Assembly (NCBI RefSeq): GCF_023705585.1
Contig: NZ_BOQE01000001.1
Coordinates: 3,132,710 to 3,196,709 of the forward strand
DNA: 64,000 nt
Direction of reading: 5' to 3'
From: Collibacillus ludicampi
GTDB taxonomy: Bacteria; Bacillota; Bacilli; Tumebacillales; BOQE01
Shown here: positions 45,359-53,654 of the stretch, piece by piece
Layout of the letters: every line of letters starts with the position of its first letter
How positions within the stretch are numbered: position 1 is the first letter of the stretch
The notes under the pieces: generated by a model
Seen by the model: the letters and a program-made list of their open reading frames with translations, nothing else
Databases searched by the model: none
Told to the model about the DNA's origin: nothing
Program-made: the position numbers and the translations under genes

Positions 45359-46365
45359 TGCAATTTTTAAATATTCATCCCCCTCGCATCGGTCTCAGAG
45401 TATTAAAAACGGCGGTAGCGACCAGTCTAGCATTATATGTGGCATCTAGGCTTCATCTACCGGGATACACATTTGCCGGCGTGATTTCCATTCTCGCCAT
45501 GCAACAATCTTTAATACGTTCTTTGGAAGTAGCCAAGTTGCAAATCGCATCTTCGTTGTTGGGAGCGACATTTGGGAGTTTGGTCGCTTATTTCGTGGGG
45601 GGGCATCCCGTTATCGCCGGGGTTTTGGTCTATGTATTGTTTGCCCTTCATTTGTGGCTCGGCTGGAAGACAACGATGAATCTCGCTGTGGTGACGGGAA
45701 TCAATGCTTTACTCACCTTTCATGGCAATCTTTGGGTGCAAGCGTTCGATCAATTTATGCTCGTAATCGTCGGTGTCCTTTCTTCACTCTTGGTGAATTT
45801 GATAGGACCGACTCCCTATATCGAGAAGACGCGCATGTTGATTGACCGCGTGAGTGGCATGCAACGCGGTCTCTTGTATATGTTATATGATGATCTTACT
45901 TCTGCCGAAAAGATGCCAATCCGACAATATGAACAGCAGATTACGGATGTTCTTTCTTATATTGAAGAGGCACAACATTACGCGGAACTCGTGATCGAGG
46001 ATAAATGGGTTCCTCTGAGAAAGTCTCACGGAATGAGAACGATTCGCTCTTTGCACATTATGGAGCGGCAGATGGAATCGATTCGAAGTATGGCTCGCTC
46101 GGTACAACAGATAGAAGTCGACAACGATATGATCCCTCGTATACGGAAATTGCTTCGCGTTCTGATCCAGGTGCAAAGGCGCATGTTTTCTCAAAGGCGC
46201 ATTCCTTTTCGTTTGATGGACGCTTGCTTTGAAAATCTTGACCGGCGTTTTGCAGAAATGGAATTGCCGGAAACGAGGGAAGAATTTTTGACATGGTCCG
46301 GACTCTACCACTTTTATGATGCGTTAAAAACTTTTTATGAGAAAATTAAACGTTTACAAGGGTGA
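45355..46365 (+). CDS. FUSC / aromatic acid exporter family membrane protein
   Basis: A 336-residue protein with four or five hydrophobic segments in the first ~150 residues (LKTAVATSLALYVASRL, TFAGVISILAMQQSL, LLGATFGSLVAYFVG, GVLVYVLFALHLWLG, LVIVGVLSSLLVNLIG) and a helical cytoplasmic domain after, like the YqjA-type ArAE/FUSC family. Presumed exporter; substrate unknown. It overlaps the CoA-binding gene. Confidence 0.82.
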   Translation: MMQFLNIHPPRIGLRVLKTAVATSLALYVASRLHLPGYTFAGVISILAMQQSLIRSLEVAKLQIASSLLGATFGSLVAYFVGGHPVIAGVLVYVLFALHLWLGWKTTMNLAVVTGINALLTFHGNLWVQAFDQFMLVIVGVLSSLLVNLIGPTPYIEKTRMLIDRVSGMQRGLLYMLYDDLTSAEKMPIRQYEQQITDVLSYIEEAQHYAELVIEDKWVPLRKSHGMRTIRSLHIMERQMESIRSMARSVQQIEVDNDMIPRIRKLLRVLIQVQRRMFSQRRIPFRLMDACFENLDRRFAEMELPETREEFLTWSGLYHFYDALKTFYEKIKRLQG

Positions 46366-46393
46366 CCAGCTTTCATTGTGAGAGCTGGTCTTG
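46363..46393 (+). terminator. Terminator after the FUSC gene
   Basis: GACCAGCT/AGCTGGTC stem with a TTCATTGTGAG loop; the T run is weak (CTTGAA), so it may mainly mark the convergent boundary. Confidence 0.55.
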
Positions 46394-46415
46394 AACCGAA
46401 TGAAGTGTCAAAAAG

Positions 46416-46748
46416 CTAGCTTGCCATGTGTTGACGCCATTCTTCCCAATTACGGAAGATGCCTGCAGGTCTTCCATCGGGGAGGAATCCCAGGACGGAC
46501 TGGTCTTCAATGATACCGTTTACACGTTTGCAAATGCGCTGAATGAGTGCACGTATCAATTCGTAGCTGCGCACACTCTGACCGTAACGGAACTGGATGT
46601 GAATGGTATTGGCAATTAAATCCGCATAGACAAAATATTTTTGCAGATTGATGTAATAATAGTTCTCTGTTCCTGTGAAACCCTCTTGAAAGAGCGCATC
46701 TCTGATCTCCGCTTCTGCCGCCTGCGTGCGAACGCGTAGATTGTACAC
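46416..46748 (-). CDS. Conserved-looking protein of unknown function
   Basis: I do not recognise this 110-residue protein. It is soluble, starts MYNLRVRTQAAEAEIRDALF, is rich in Tyr (TENYYYIN) and Arg, and ends with an RNWEEWRQHM helix. Looks like a small alpha/beta fold. The GTG at 46748 is 7 bp after AGGAGAG. It lies on the same strand as ispG but downstream of its terminator and convergent with the FUSC gene. Confidence 0.68.
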   Translation of the reverse strand: MYNLRVRTQAAEAEIRDALFQEGFTGTENYYYINLQKYFVYADLIANTIHIQFRYGQSVRSYELIRALIQRICKRVNGIIEDQSVLGFLPDGRPAGIFRNWEEWRQHMAS

Positions 46749-46814
46749 ATGGATCTCTCCTCATCTTGTATCTTTACCATCATGGTATGGAGTTGGAGGC
46801 TGTACTATGAATGA

Positions 46815-46842
46815 AAAGGAAAACGGCACTCGAGGTGCCGTT
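46815..46842 (-). terminator. Terminator after ispG
   Basis: Minus-strand AACGGCAC/GTGCCGTT stem around CTCGA, followed by TTCCTTTT. Confidence 0.85.
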
Positions 46843-46867
46843 GGATATGTGTCCGTCATATGCGCGA

Positions 46868-47956
46868 TTATTCTCTTATGGTCCCCGTTTTTGCATACTG
46901 TTCAGCCATTTTATCAATTTCCTTTTTTAATTCGGCAACCATATCTTTTTCCGGGATTTTGCGGATGATCTTTCCGTGACGGAAGAGCAATCCTTCCCCG
47001 CGTGAACCGGCGATACCGATATCCGCTTCTTTCGCTTCACCTGGGCCGTTGACCGCACAACCGAGAACCGATACTTTAATCGGTGCTTTGATCTTGGCGA
47101 GATAATCCTCAATCTCATTGGCGATGCTGATCAAATCGATTTCGATCCGTCCGCATGTGGGGCAGGATACAAGTGTTGCGGCGTTAGAAACGAGACCGAA
47201 TGTCTTCAATAGTTCACGCGCCACTTTCACTTCTTCTACCGGATCGGCACTGAGGGATACGCGAATCGTGTTTCCGATCCCCATATAGAGAAGGGTTCCC
47301 AGTCCTGCGGCGCTTTTGATTGTTCCCGAAAAAAGGGTTCCCGCTTCGGTGATACCCAAATGCAATGGGTAATCAAACGTTTCGGCCGCCTTGCGGTACG
47401 CTTCGATGGCAAGCTTCACATCGGACGCTTTCATCGATACGATGATGTCGCGGAAATCGAGATCCTCCAGGATACGGATATGATCCAACGCGCTCTCCAG
47501 CATCCCGTCGGCGGTTGGATACCCGTATTTTTCAAGTATGTGTTTCTCCAAAGAACCTGCGTTGACTCCGATTCGGATCGGAATTCCGCGTTCTTTGCAT
47601 GCTTTAACGACAGCTTCTACTTTTTCCCTTCGGCCTATATTCCCCGGGTTGATACGAACCTTGTCAATTCCGTTTTCAATCGCTTTGAGCGCTAACTTAT
47701 AGTCAAAGTGAATATCCGCCACAAGGGGGATTGAAATCTCCTTTTTGATGTCCTTGATTGCGGCGGCAGCCTCCTCGGTATTCACAGTCACGCGTACCAC
47801 CTGGCAGCCCGCTTCCTCCAGACGGTGAATCTGTTCCACCGTCGCTTTGACGTCGTGCGTTTTGGTCATCGTCATGCTTTGAATGATGACTTGATCATTG
47901 CCGCCGATTGTGACATTGCCCACTTTCACGGGGCGCGTCTGTTTGCGATTATACAT
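46868..47956 (-). CDS. ispG: 4-hydroxy-3-methylbut-2-enyl-diphosphate synthase (flavodoxin type)
   Basis: Penultimate step of the MEP isoprenoid pathway; a 4Fe-4S enzyme. Start [17 protein letters not shown], the TIM-barrel half with [12 protein letters not shown] and RINPGNIG, and the cluster ligands [11 protein letters not shown] and [10 protein letters not shown]. Length is 362 residues. The start is the ATG at 47956 after GGGAG. The organism therefore uses the MEP route. Confidence 0.96.
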   Translation of the reverse strand: MYNRKQTRPVKVGNVTIGGNDQVIIQSMTMTKTHDVKATVEQIHRLEEAGCQVVRVTVNTEEAAAAIKDIKKEISIPLVADIHFDYKLALKAIENGIDKVRINPGNIGRREKVEAVVKACKERGIPIRIGVNAGSLEKHILEKYGYPTADGMLESALDHIRILEDLDFRDIIVSMKASDVKLAIEAYRKAAETFDYPLHLGITEAGTLFSGTIKSAAGLGTLLYMGIGNTIRVSLSADPVEEVKVARELLKTFGLVSNAATLVSCPTCGRIEIDLISIANEIEDYLAKIKAPIKVSVLGCAVNGPGEAKEADIGIAGSRGEGLLFRHGKIIRKIPEKDMVAELKKEIDKMAEQYAKTGTIRE

Positions 47957-48073
47957 GTGACCAAACTCCCATCTTAAAGATGTCCGTTTCCATTATAACC
48001 TTCCATGGAAAAACGGGCTAGCTTGAAAATCAGTGCTTGGCTGGGGGGAATCGATTTGTGTTTGGTTCGATGA

Positions 48074-48272
48074 GGTCGTTTTAGCGGGTATATGCTTTGC
48101 GTTCGCGTTCCGTAAAGGTCGTCGCAGTAGGTATATGCTTTGCGCTCATGCTCCGTGAAGGTCGTCTCGCATGGAATCATAATCCAATGTTGCGAGACGA
48201 CCTTCAAAGTCGCTATTTCGCGTAAAGCACATGCCCCCTATCGGTGTATAAGGAAGCGGAACGACCTTACAC
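48074..48272. repeat. 43-bp tandem repeat with inverted copies beside comM
   Basis: GGTCGT begins a unit at 48074, 48117 and 48160, exactly 43 bp apart; each full unit contains GGTATATGCTTTGCG and a CCGTRAA end. Then GAAGGTCGTCTCGCA (48157-48171) is followed after 19 nt by its perfect complement (48191-48205), starting an inverted copy that runs on to the complement of GCATGTGCTTTACG, with a further partial copy to 48272. The 439-bp gap between ispG and the comM fragment holds no gene. Confidence 0.75.
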
Positions 48273-48395
48273 TCACCTCCGCGCTGCTAAGCGAGACCAT
48301 CCACCCAAAAGGACACTCCGTTGATTGTGGCAGACTAAAGCCTCGATTCCCGCACAAGTTCCATCATCTGATGGCGCCGCTTGCGGCATGAGTGG

Positions 48396-48839
48396 CTACT
48401 TGGAAAACTGTCGATCCATTGTACGGTAAGTGATGGCCTCAGCCACGTGATCTGCAAGGATTTCTTCAACTCCTTCAAGATCCGCGATTGTCCGTGCCAC
48501 TTTAAGAATGCGGTGATGGGCGCGTACCGATAGACCGAGGTTTTCGAATGCTTGCTTCAAGAGCATTTGTCCTTCAGGGGATAGTTTGCAGTGGGTGCGT
48601 ATTTCCCTTGTGGTCATCCAGGCGTTTACTGGTATCGTTTTGTGTGGAAATCTGACCATTTGACGTTGTCTCGCTTGTTCTACACGTTTACGAATGGAAG
48701 ACGATGTCTCTCCTGCTTGTACCGAAGTAACATCAGAATACGATATGTTAGGCACCTCCACATGAAGATCGATACGGTCGATCAACGGCCCTGATAATTT
48801 GCTCCGATATCTGTGAACTTGCTGAGGGGTGCACGTACA
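48396..48839 (-). pseudogene. comM: comM (YifB family Mg-chelatase-like AAA ATPase), 3' part, split by the prophage
   Basis: The minus-strand frame ending at 48396 reads CTCTPQQVHRYRSKLSGP, then LIDRIDLHVEVP and the family C-terminal region (AHHRILKVARTIADLEG), that is about 147 residues of ComM. Family similarity stops at about 48839 (the second CxC Cys pair), where the prophage begins. The remaining ~360 N-terminal residues must lie past the right edge. ComM helps branch migration during natural transformation. On precise excision the gene would be rejoined. Confidence 0.9.
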
Positions 48840-50497
48840 TGGGGTGAGCGAATCCGTACTATAAAAGCCACACGGGCATCCGTGTGGTTAACACCTTTGA
48901 AAAAGGTATAACGAACTTCCACGGTTGCCCTCGGTTTTTTACGGCCGTTATTAGGCAGGTGTGAGTGGATAATGATTTCTTTGACAAGTGTTTTTACAAT
49001 CTCTCGACGAACTTCAAAACTGTCGTTGTTTCGCAACTTTTCTCTGAGATTGGCTAGCAACTGTTGGAGATTATCGAACTTCTTCAAGAGATCTTGTTCT
49101 TCTTCAATTTGTTCAGAGAGCACCTTAACACGTTCTTGTAAAGAAGCTTTTTCCTGTTCTATCTTTTTGAACTGTATCTCCACATCGGCACTACCGATAA
49201 TCTTTTTTCTGAACAGGTCAAGAATGCTTTGCTTTTCGATCTCCTTTTCCTCAATGGCCTTCATAATGAGATTTCTTTCTGCTTCATAGTCCTCATTACA
49301 AGAAGACCTTGTTTCCATCGTAGCTGCCAATTCCTTCATGGCCTCACCCGGATTCTCTATAAACGCTAAACAAGCGTCCCAGACCTTTTTTTCGATCCAT
49401 TCGGCAGGAATATTCCTCGATGGACACTTTCCAAGATAGGGACCTCGATAAGTTGTTTTACCGTTGCAGATATAATAAGGTTTATGTGTTCCCTTTGAAC
49501 TCGGAAAACGAGTCGCGCCATAATTGAGGCCACAACATCCACAACGGATAAGTCCGCGCAAGAGGTTTTGTCTCTTCGCGTTTCGCATGGATTCTATCTG
49601 GTTTTCACGTAAGACTAGTTGGGCTTTATCCCACACTTCTTCAGAAACGATTGCCGGAACTTGTCGGAGTATAAGGTCTCTTTCTTTTGATGCTCTTTTT
49701 CCGTAGTGGTGGATACCTTTATAAGTCTCATTGATGATCATATTGCGTATCCGCGATGGTCTCCATATTCCCGCTGTGTTTTCTTGACGTTTTCCTCGTT
49801 TCACCTTGCGGCCGTCTTTCGTGTAGGAGGGAGGGACCCCGAGTGCGTTCAAATAGTCTGCGATTTTTACAGTTGACATCTTTTGTTCGACCGTTAGACG
49901 GTAGATGAGCCGAACGACATCTGCTTCACTCATATCCATGCCTGGGAGCGGTTCCTCATTCACTTCTAAGTAGCTTTCGTCGTTCACTCGGTATCCATAC
50001 GGTACAATACCGCCAAGCCACCTGCCTTCTCGTGCTGCACGATTAGCACCGTGCCACATACGTTCCAGGATGGTCTCGCGTTCCAAGTCTGCGACCCCTG
50101 CGAGAATGGTCAAAAGGAATCTCCCGTTCGGATCACCGGTGTCAAAAGGCTCTGTCATGCTACGAATTTTCACGCCGTACTGTTCGAGTTCATGGACAGC
50201 GTTCAAAATGATGCGTGCCGATCGTCCGAGACGGTCAAGTCGGTAGATCAATAGGAGGTTGAACACGCCTTTTTTTGCATCCTCCAACAGTTTTGCGCCT
50301 TCTTCTCTCGACTCAAGGGGAATCGTACCAGACACGCCATCATCCTTGTACCAGCGAACTATCTCAATTTGATGGAGATCGCCATATTTCCGGCCGAATT
50401 CAAGCTGGTTTTCGATTGTACCACGTTCTGCCTGTTCTTCTGTTGAAACGCGTCCGTAGACAGCAGCGCGGATTTGATACTGTGGTGTAATTGCCAT
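48782..50497 (-). CDS. int: Large serine recombinase (phage integrase)
   Basis: A 571-residue serine integrase. Catalytic domain with Ser18 in AAVYGRVSTEEQ and YRLDRLGRSARI; recombinase domain; zinc ribbon (IRCGCCGLNYG, then YYICNGKT and GKCPSRN); coiled coil at about 395-480. The ATG at 50497 follows GGAGGAATCATT. The last ~18 residues and the stop codon are read from comM DNA. One extra A in the AAA run at 48896-48898 would instead end the protein at a TAA (48888-48890) after 536 residues, just before the hairpin, so the tail may be a frameshift product. Directs integration and, with a directionality factor, excision at comM. Confidence 0.92.
   Translation of the reverse strand: MAITPQYQIRAAVYGRVSTEEQAERGTIENQLEFGRKYGDLHQIEIVRWYKDDGVSGTIPLESREEGAKLLEDAKKGVFNLLLIYRLDRLGRSARIILNAVHELEQYGVKIRSMTEPFDTGDPNGRFLLTILAGVADLERETILERMWHGANRAAREGRWLGGIVPYGYRVNDESYLEVNEEPLPGMDMSEADVVRLIYRLTVEQKMSTVKIADYLNALGVPPSYTKDGRKVKRGKRQENTAGIWRPSRIRNMIINETYKGIHHYGKRASKERDLILRQVPAIVSEEVWDKAQLVLRENQIESMRNAKRQNLLRGLIRCGCCGLNYGATRFPSSKGTHKPYYICNGKTTYRGPYLGKCPSRNIPAEWIEKKVWDACLAFIENPGEAMKELAATMETRSSCNEDYEAERNLIMKAIEEKEIEKQSILDLFRKKIIGSADVEIQFKKIEQEKASLQERVKVLSEQIEEEQDLLKKFDNLQQLLANLREKLRNNDSFEVRREIVKTLVKEIIIHSHLPNNGRKKPRATVEVRYTFFKGVNHTDARVAFIVRIRSPHVRAPLSKFTDIGANYQGR
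48825..48862. other. Left attachment site (attL) of the prophage
   Basis: Inferred junction between comM homology (up to about 48839) and element DNA (from the recombinase terminator at about 48862). The core is not visible without the right end; TGTACGTGC of comM is the likely neighbourhood. Confidence 0.6.
48862..48887 (-). terminator. Hairpin at the 3' end of the recombinase gene
   Basis: Perfect 8-bp arms CCACACGG and CCGTGTGG around a 4-base loop, followed on the minus strand by CTTTTAT. It looks like a terminator but lies inside the current recombinase reading frame, about 23 bp from comM sequence. Confidence 0.7.
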
Positions 50498-50540
50498 AAT
50501 GATTCCTCCGTTACCAAACTTATGTTCGCGTTTGTAGATG

Positions 50541-50579
50541 AAAATAAAAGCCCAACTATGCTTAACAATTTCGATGGGC
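50541..50579 (-). terminator. Terminator after the ImmA-like gene
   Basis: Minus-strand GCCCA/TGGGC with a 20-nt loop, followed by TTTTATTTT. It separates immA from int. Confidence 0.6.
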
Positions 50580-50607
50580 GAGTAAAAACCTCGGTTTGGT
50601 TACGCTT

Positions 50608-51024
50608 TTAAAACTTTCCCACCATCTCTTGCGGTACACCGTTCCTAGCATAGAAGCACTCAAGCGTCTCATGTTCTTCAATCTCGCTGAAAGCTGTCAT
50701 CAGATGCACTGCAAAAAGGTTGGCTTGCCGTTCATACTTCCCAGGGTTGAAGAGGGTGTGTTGTTCGATGAAGTAGTAGCCGAGTAAACCTCTGTGGAGA
50801 CGATCATGGCCTAGCTCGTGGGCGCAGACGAAACGTTGCCATTCTTCTGATATTTTATCATTTATAACGATAAAACGGCGTGTGCGAGCTCTAAAATAAA
50901 ATCCACGGTAGCTGTCAGGGAGACTCTTGAAACGTACGTTAATGTTCAAATAGCCTGCAAGTTCAAATGGACAGTTTGTTTTATATTTTCTAACAAGATT
51001 TCTTACGCGACGTTTGATATCCAC
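50608..51024 (-). CDS. immA: ImmA/IrrE-type metallopeptidase
   Basis: A 138-residue zinc protease with HELGHDRLH (HExxH) in the middle and the third ligand region ERQANLFAVHLM. In ICEBs1 and related elements ImmA cleaves the ImmR repressor after DNA damage or cell-cell signals. The order repressor-immA-int on one strand is the same as in ICEBs1, so the same switch is likely. The GTG start follows GGAGAGGA. Confidence 0.88.
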   Translation of the reverse strand: MDIKRRVRNLVRKYKTNCPFELAGYLNINVRFKSLPDSYRGFYFRARTRRFIVINDKISEEWQRFVCAHELGHDRLHRGLLGYYFIEQHTLFNPGKYERQANLFAVHLMTAFSEIEEHETLECFYARNGVPQEMVGKF

Positions 51025-51097
51025 GTATCATCCTCTCCCCAAAGCACTCGATAAAATTCGATATGCTCCAAAAGAAAGCGAAAACGACACAACCTAA

Positions 51098-51556
51098 TCA
51101 AGCGTTGGTGTCGTTTCCTTGTTGCTCTTTCTTCTCTTTGTTTTTACGCCTCGCTTGTCTGTTCAACTCTCTCGCCTCGAAAAAGAGTTCGATCATGACA
51201 TCTTCAATGCGTTTTCGATCCTCTTCGCTCATGTTGGGAAGAGCATAGAACATCACCTCAGCGTCCTTCAGGAACTTGTCCACTTCTCTTTTCTCGCGGG
51301 AAGAGAGTTTTCTCATCATGTCGTCTGTTTGTGAAGTATATGACGGATCGTCGGTGCGGCCGAGTAGGTAGTCAACTGAGACGCCGAAAATATCAGCAAT
51401 TTTGAGCAAGGTTTCATCACGGGGAATTCGACCTTTTATCTCAGATTCGTATCCCGCTATCGTAGATCGCGAGACTCCCAGTACTTCCGCTGCTTTATCT
51501 TGAGTCCAACCTTTTTGTTCCCTTAAAAGCCTGAATCTCGTCGCAAATGATTCCAT
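51098..51556 (-). CDS. Xre-family repressor (CI/ImmR-like)
   Basis: A 152-residue repressor. N-terminal helix-turn-helix about 6-60 (RFRLLREQKGWTQDKAAEVLGVSRSTIAGYE), then a VDYLLGRTDDP linker and a helical C-terminal half without a LexA-like peptidase motif, so it depends on ImmA for inactivation. The ATG at 51556 follows GGTGGTG; the frame is open through the operator region but coding starts here. It probably binds the GTTCC-N5-GGAAC operators beside it. Confidence 0.88.
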   Translation of the reverse strand: MESFATRFRLLREQKGWTQDKAAEVLGVSRSTIAGYESEIKGRIPRDETLLKIADIFGVSVDYLLGRTDDPSYTSQTDDMMRKLSSREKREVDKFLKDAEVMFYALPNMSEEDRKRIEDVMIELFFEARELNRQARRKNKEKKEQQGNDTNA

Positions 51557-51599
51557 TGTATCACCACCGGAACATTGTAACCTAATTTTAGCTAAAAAC

Positions 51600-51629
51600 G
51601 TTCCTAAAAGAAACGTTGACTTTAGGAAC
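51600..51629. promoter_or_regulatory. Two imperfect repressor operators, adjacent
   Basis: GTTCCTAAAAGAAAC (51600-51614) and GTTGACTTTAGGAAC (51615-51629): both match GTTCC-N5-GGAAC with mismatches in one arm and lie on the repressor side, suited to autoregulation. Confidence 0.6.
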
Positions 51630-51638
51630 AAAAAAGCG

Positions 51639-51667
51639 TTGACAATGTTCCTTACCGGAACTATTAT
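51639..51667 (+). promoter_or_regulatory. Rightward early promoter of the prophage
   Basis: TTGACA, 17 bp, TATTAT. The whole spacer contains the perfect operator at 51647-51661, so repressor binding would block RNA polymerase. It leads to the cro-like gene and the early operon. Confidence 0.88.
51647..51661. promoter_or_regulatory. Perfect repressor operator inside the early promoter
   Basis: GTTCC-TTACC-GGAAC, a perfect 15-bp dyad in the promoter spacer. Confidence 0.85.
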
Positions 51668-51680
51668 AAAAGTAGATGTT

Positions 51681-51695
51681 GTTCCTAAACGGAAC
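51681..51695. promoter_or_regulatory. Perfect repressor operator downstream of the early promoter
   Basis: GTTCC-TAAAC-GGAAC, centred 34 bp from the previous site (about three helical turns), between the transcription start and the cro-like gene. Confidence 0.85.
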
Positions 51696-51715
51696 GAGAA
51701 AGTGAGGTGAAGACT

Positions 51716-51937
51716 ATGCAGCAACGAGAAAGATTAATTCAACGTCGCTTGGAGTTAAATATGAACCACGAGCAAGTAGCGGAACTCGCAAAAATAACAA
51801 GAGCATACTATTCAAACATTGAAGCCGGAAGAAAAACACCTTCTATGAGGGTAGCGAAAAGAATCGCTGACGCTCTTCAGACAACTGTAGATCAAATTTT
51901 TTTTGAAGGTGATGTTCCGAAAAGGAACACAGCTTAA
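51716..51937 (+). CDS. Cro-like Xre regulator
   Basis: A 73-residue helix-turn-helix protein (QRRLELNMNHEQVAELAKITRAYYSNIEAGRKTP) with a family ending ADALQTTVDQIFF. First gene after the early promoter, as expected for Cro. The ATG at 51716 follows GAGGTGAAG. Its last codons contain the operator at 51914. Confidence 0.85.
   Translation: MQQRERLIQRRLELNMNHEQVAELAKITRAYYSNIEAGRKTPSMRVAKRIADALQTTVDQIFFEGDVPKRNTA
51914..51928. promoter_or_regulatory. Third perfect operator, inside the cro-like gene end
   Basis: GTTCC-GAAAA-GGAAC, another perfect dyad, 219 bp past the last site. Distant enough to suggest looping or a roadblock. Confidence 0.7.
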
Positions 51938-52038
51938 CCTGCATAGTTTGCGCAATTTGAAATTTGTACAAGAGGTGATCGATTGAACGTTCACCACTGA
52001 AATGCAAGACATCCTTCAAGCGCAGACCGATGAAGTAA

Positions 52039-52218
52039 CGCCGTAGTGCCAATCGAGCAAGATCTTTAGCTGGAGGTGGATTGGATGTAGGCTTACGGCA
52101 AGAGTCATTAAGCCGTATTGAAAAAGGAAAATTCAATCCATGATTAGATACTCTGGAACGAATCGCCAAAGCTCTTTGTGTTTCAGTGGCGTAGTTGTTA
52201 GAGGAGGAGACTAACAGG
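52039..52218 (+). pseudogene. Decayed Xre regulator
   Basis: The frame from 52039 reads GLRQESLSRIEKGKFNP, stop (TGA 52141), LDTLERIAKALCVSVA, stop (TAG 52192): a second Xre helix-turn-helix broken by two base-substitution stops and lacking its start. Unlike the later genes it shows no homopolymer loss. The rest of the 310-bp gap 51938-52249 holds nothing else recognisable. Confidence 0.7.
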
Positions 52219-52249
52219 AAGTCACCAGTGCATAAAGGGGGGATTCACG

Positions 52250-52450
52250 TTGAAGCCGCAAGAGCTTCAGGAACCCAAGGAACAGATCAAAAAGGTTTCT
52301 GACATCAAAGACCCTCCTGGAATCACAATCCGTGAAGTATTCGAGCCGGACATGGAACGGATGGTCAAGGCTCTTAATATCGTACTGGATTCTTCACGGT
52401 TCGCCAAAAAGACGGAACAGAAGAAGAGGGAGCAGGAGGAGTCGGCTTGA
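52250..52450 (+). CDS. Small hypothetical prophage protein
   Basis: 66 residues, very charged (MKPQELQEPKEQIKKVSDIK), helical, no known motif. The TTG follows AAAGGGGGG, a strong site. Early operon position. Confidence 0.6.
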   Translation: MKPQELQEPKEQIKKVSDIKDPPGITIREVFEPDMERMVKALNIVLDSSRFAKKTEQKKREQEESA

Positions 52451-52486
52451 GCAACAAGGGTAGTGAGTGTGAGGGGGGTGAATGGA

Positions 52487-52669
52487 TTGGTTATAAAAAG
52501 GTTTGAAGTATCCGACGATCAACTTGACCGCTTAACAAAAATCGCAGTTGAACACTCGCGTCTATCCGCTGAGTACGGTCGCAAGGAAACGTCCGATGAA
52601 CGTCGGGAGGAAATTATCTTGCGGATCAAGGAACTTCGGGCGGAACGTGCCAGGATATTGCAATCATAA
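52487..52669 (+). CDS. Small hypothetical prophage protein
   Basis: About 60 residues, two charged helices (DDQLDRLTKIAVEHSRLSAE and IILRIKELRAERARI), possibly a coiled-coil dimer. The TTG at 52487 is 7 bp after GAGGGGGGTG; an in-frame GTG at 52463 would make it 8 residues longer. The following 245 bp up to 52916 hold no gene. Confidence 0.55.
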   Translation: MVIKRFEVSDDQLDRLTKIAVEHSRLSAEYGRKETSDERREEIILRIKELRAERARILQS

Positions 52670-52915
52670 ACCGAGTTTAGTGGATGGACGATCATTGGGG
52701 GCATGTCCCGCTCGCCGGGGGATGTCCGAACGAGCGGCAGAGTGAGGGAGTGAGATGCGAGAAGGAGAACCACCAAGCCGGGGAGGACTTGGCCCAGCGA
52801 GGATACCGGTTGGTTCGATGTGAGAGGCTTTTCATCTGGTAATAGCATACAACGGCTTGGTTAAGCATAGTAGCCTCCTTTTCTCACAAAATTCGTGCAG
52901 AAATGGGGTGTGTAG

Positions 52916-53218
52916 ATGACATCAACTGAGGTTGGTGCACTGCTTCGAATGTGTCGGGAGATGGCCGGATTGTCACAGGATGCACTCGCTCAACAGTTAC
53001 ATTCAAACAGAAATACGATCTCGCGAATCGAAAACGGAAAAGACATGCCAGAGATTGATCTCTTTGTGAATTGGGCATTTGCGACAAGGGCGAACGGGAT
53101 CGTTGAAGCCTACTTGTCTCAACAACTCAGAGGTCAGGAACAAGCGCAAGCTTTCTTTCAGATCATGCATGCGATTCGAGATGTTGCTGCGGTACTCAGT
53201 AAGTTTCAGATTGCATGA
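52916..53218 (+). CDS. Xre-family transcriptional regulator
   Basis: A 100-residue protein with helix-turn-helix about 6-45 (LLRMCREMAGLSQDALAQQL, then NRNTISRIENGKDMP) and a helical C-terminus. A third regulator in the early region, possibly controlling middle genes. The ATG follows GGGGTGTG. The next gene begins at its stop. Confidence 0.8.
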   Translation: MTSTEVGALLRMCREMAGLSQDALAQQLHSNRNTISRIENGKDMPEIDLFVNWAFATRANGIVEAYLSQQLRGQEQAQAFFQIMHAIRDVAAVLSKFQIA

Positions 53219-53235
53219 AAGGAGCTTGGAAATTT

Positions 53236-53397
53236 ATGAGGTTTGAAACAGTGGAGGAAATCCAACGCCACATCATGCAGCTAGAAGAGTTCTTACGGAC
53301 ACCGAACTTGCCTTACGATGTGACGCAAGATGTACGTGCGGAGTTGTCGGATTACAAGGTTCAGCTCTATCGCATGATACGGGGATTGGCTTCATGA
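53236..53397 (+). CDS. Small hypothetical prophage protein
   Basis: 53 residues (MRFETVEEIQRHIMQLEEFL), helical and charged. GAAAGGAGC is about 10 bp before the ATG at 53236; an ATG at 53215 overlapping the Xre gene is the alternative. Overlaps the next start by 4 bp. Confidence 0.6.
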   Translation: MRFETVEEIQRHIMQLEEFLRTPNLPYDVTQDVRAELSDYKVQLYRMIRGLAS

Positions 53398-53591
53398 ACG
53401 CGGCTGAAGCGGTTGGCTATTACGAGAAGCAAATATGCGAATGGTGTTCGTTCAGGCAGGCAGGACTACTTCACGAATGTGTCAGGTGCCCTATCGAGAT
53501 TTGGAAGCAGGCAATTATTACGGAAGAAGCGAGGTTGTATTTGCAAAAACGAAGGCCCGATGCGGCAACATCGAGCCAGGAATTGGGGTAA
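53394..53591 (+). CDS. Small cysteine-containing prophage protein
   Basis: 65 residues with CEWC and CVRC pairs, probably a zinc ribbon or treble clef. Unknown function. Coupled to the preceding gene by an ATGA overlap; the next gene starts 64 bp later. Confidence 0.6.
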   Translation: MNAAEAVGYYEKQICEWCSFRQAGLLHECVRCPIEIWKQAIITEEARLYLQKRRPDAATSSQELG

Positions 53592-53654
53592 GGGTAATTA
53601 TGGATGTCCCCATTGTATCCTAAAGCTGCAAATTTAAGCAACGGAGGGGTGTTT

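Noticed and set aside
46726-46968. 80-residue plus-strand open frame between the 46416 gene and ispG
   Set aside because: Runs through the ispG terminator and antisense to the ispG 3' end.
48074-48205. 43-bp repeats as a CRISPR array
   Set aside because: Units abut without unique spacers, one is inverted, and no cas gene is near.
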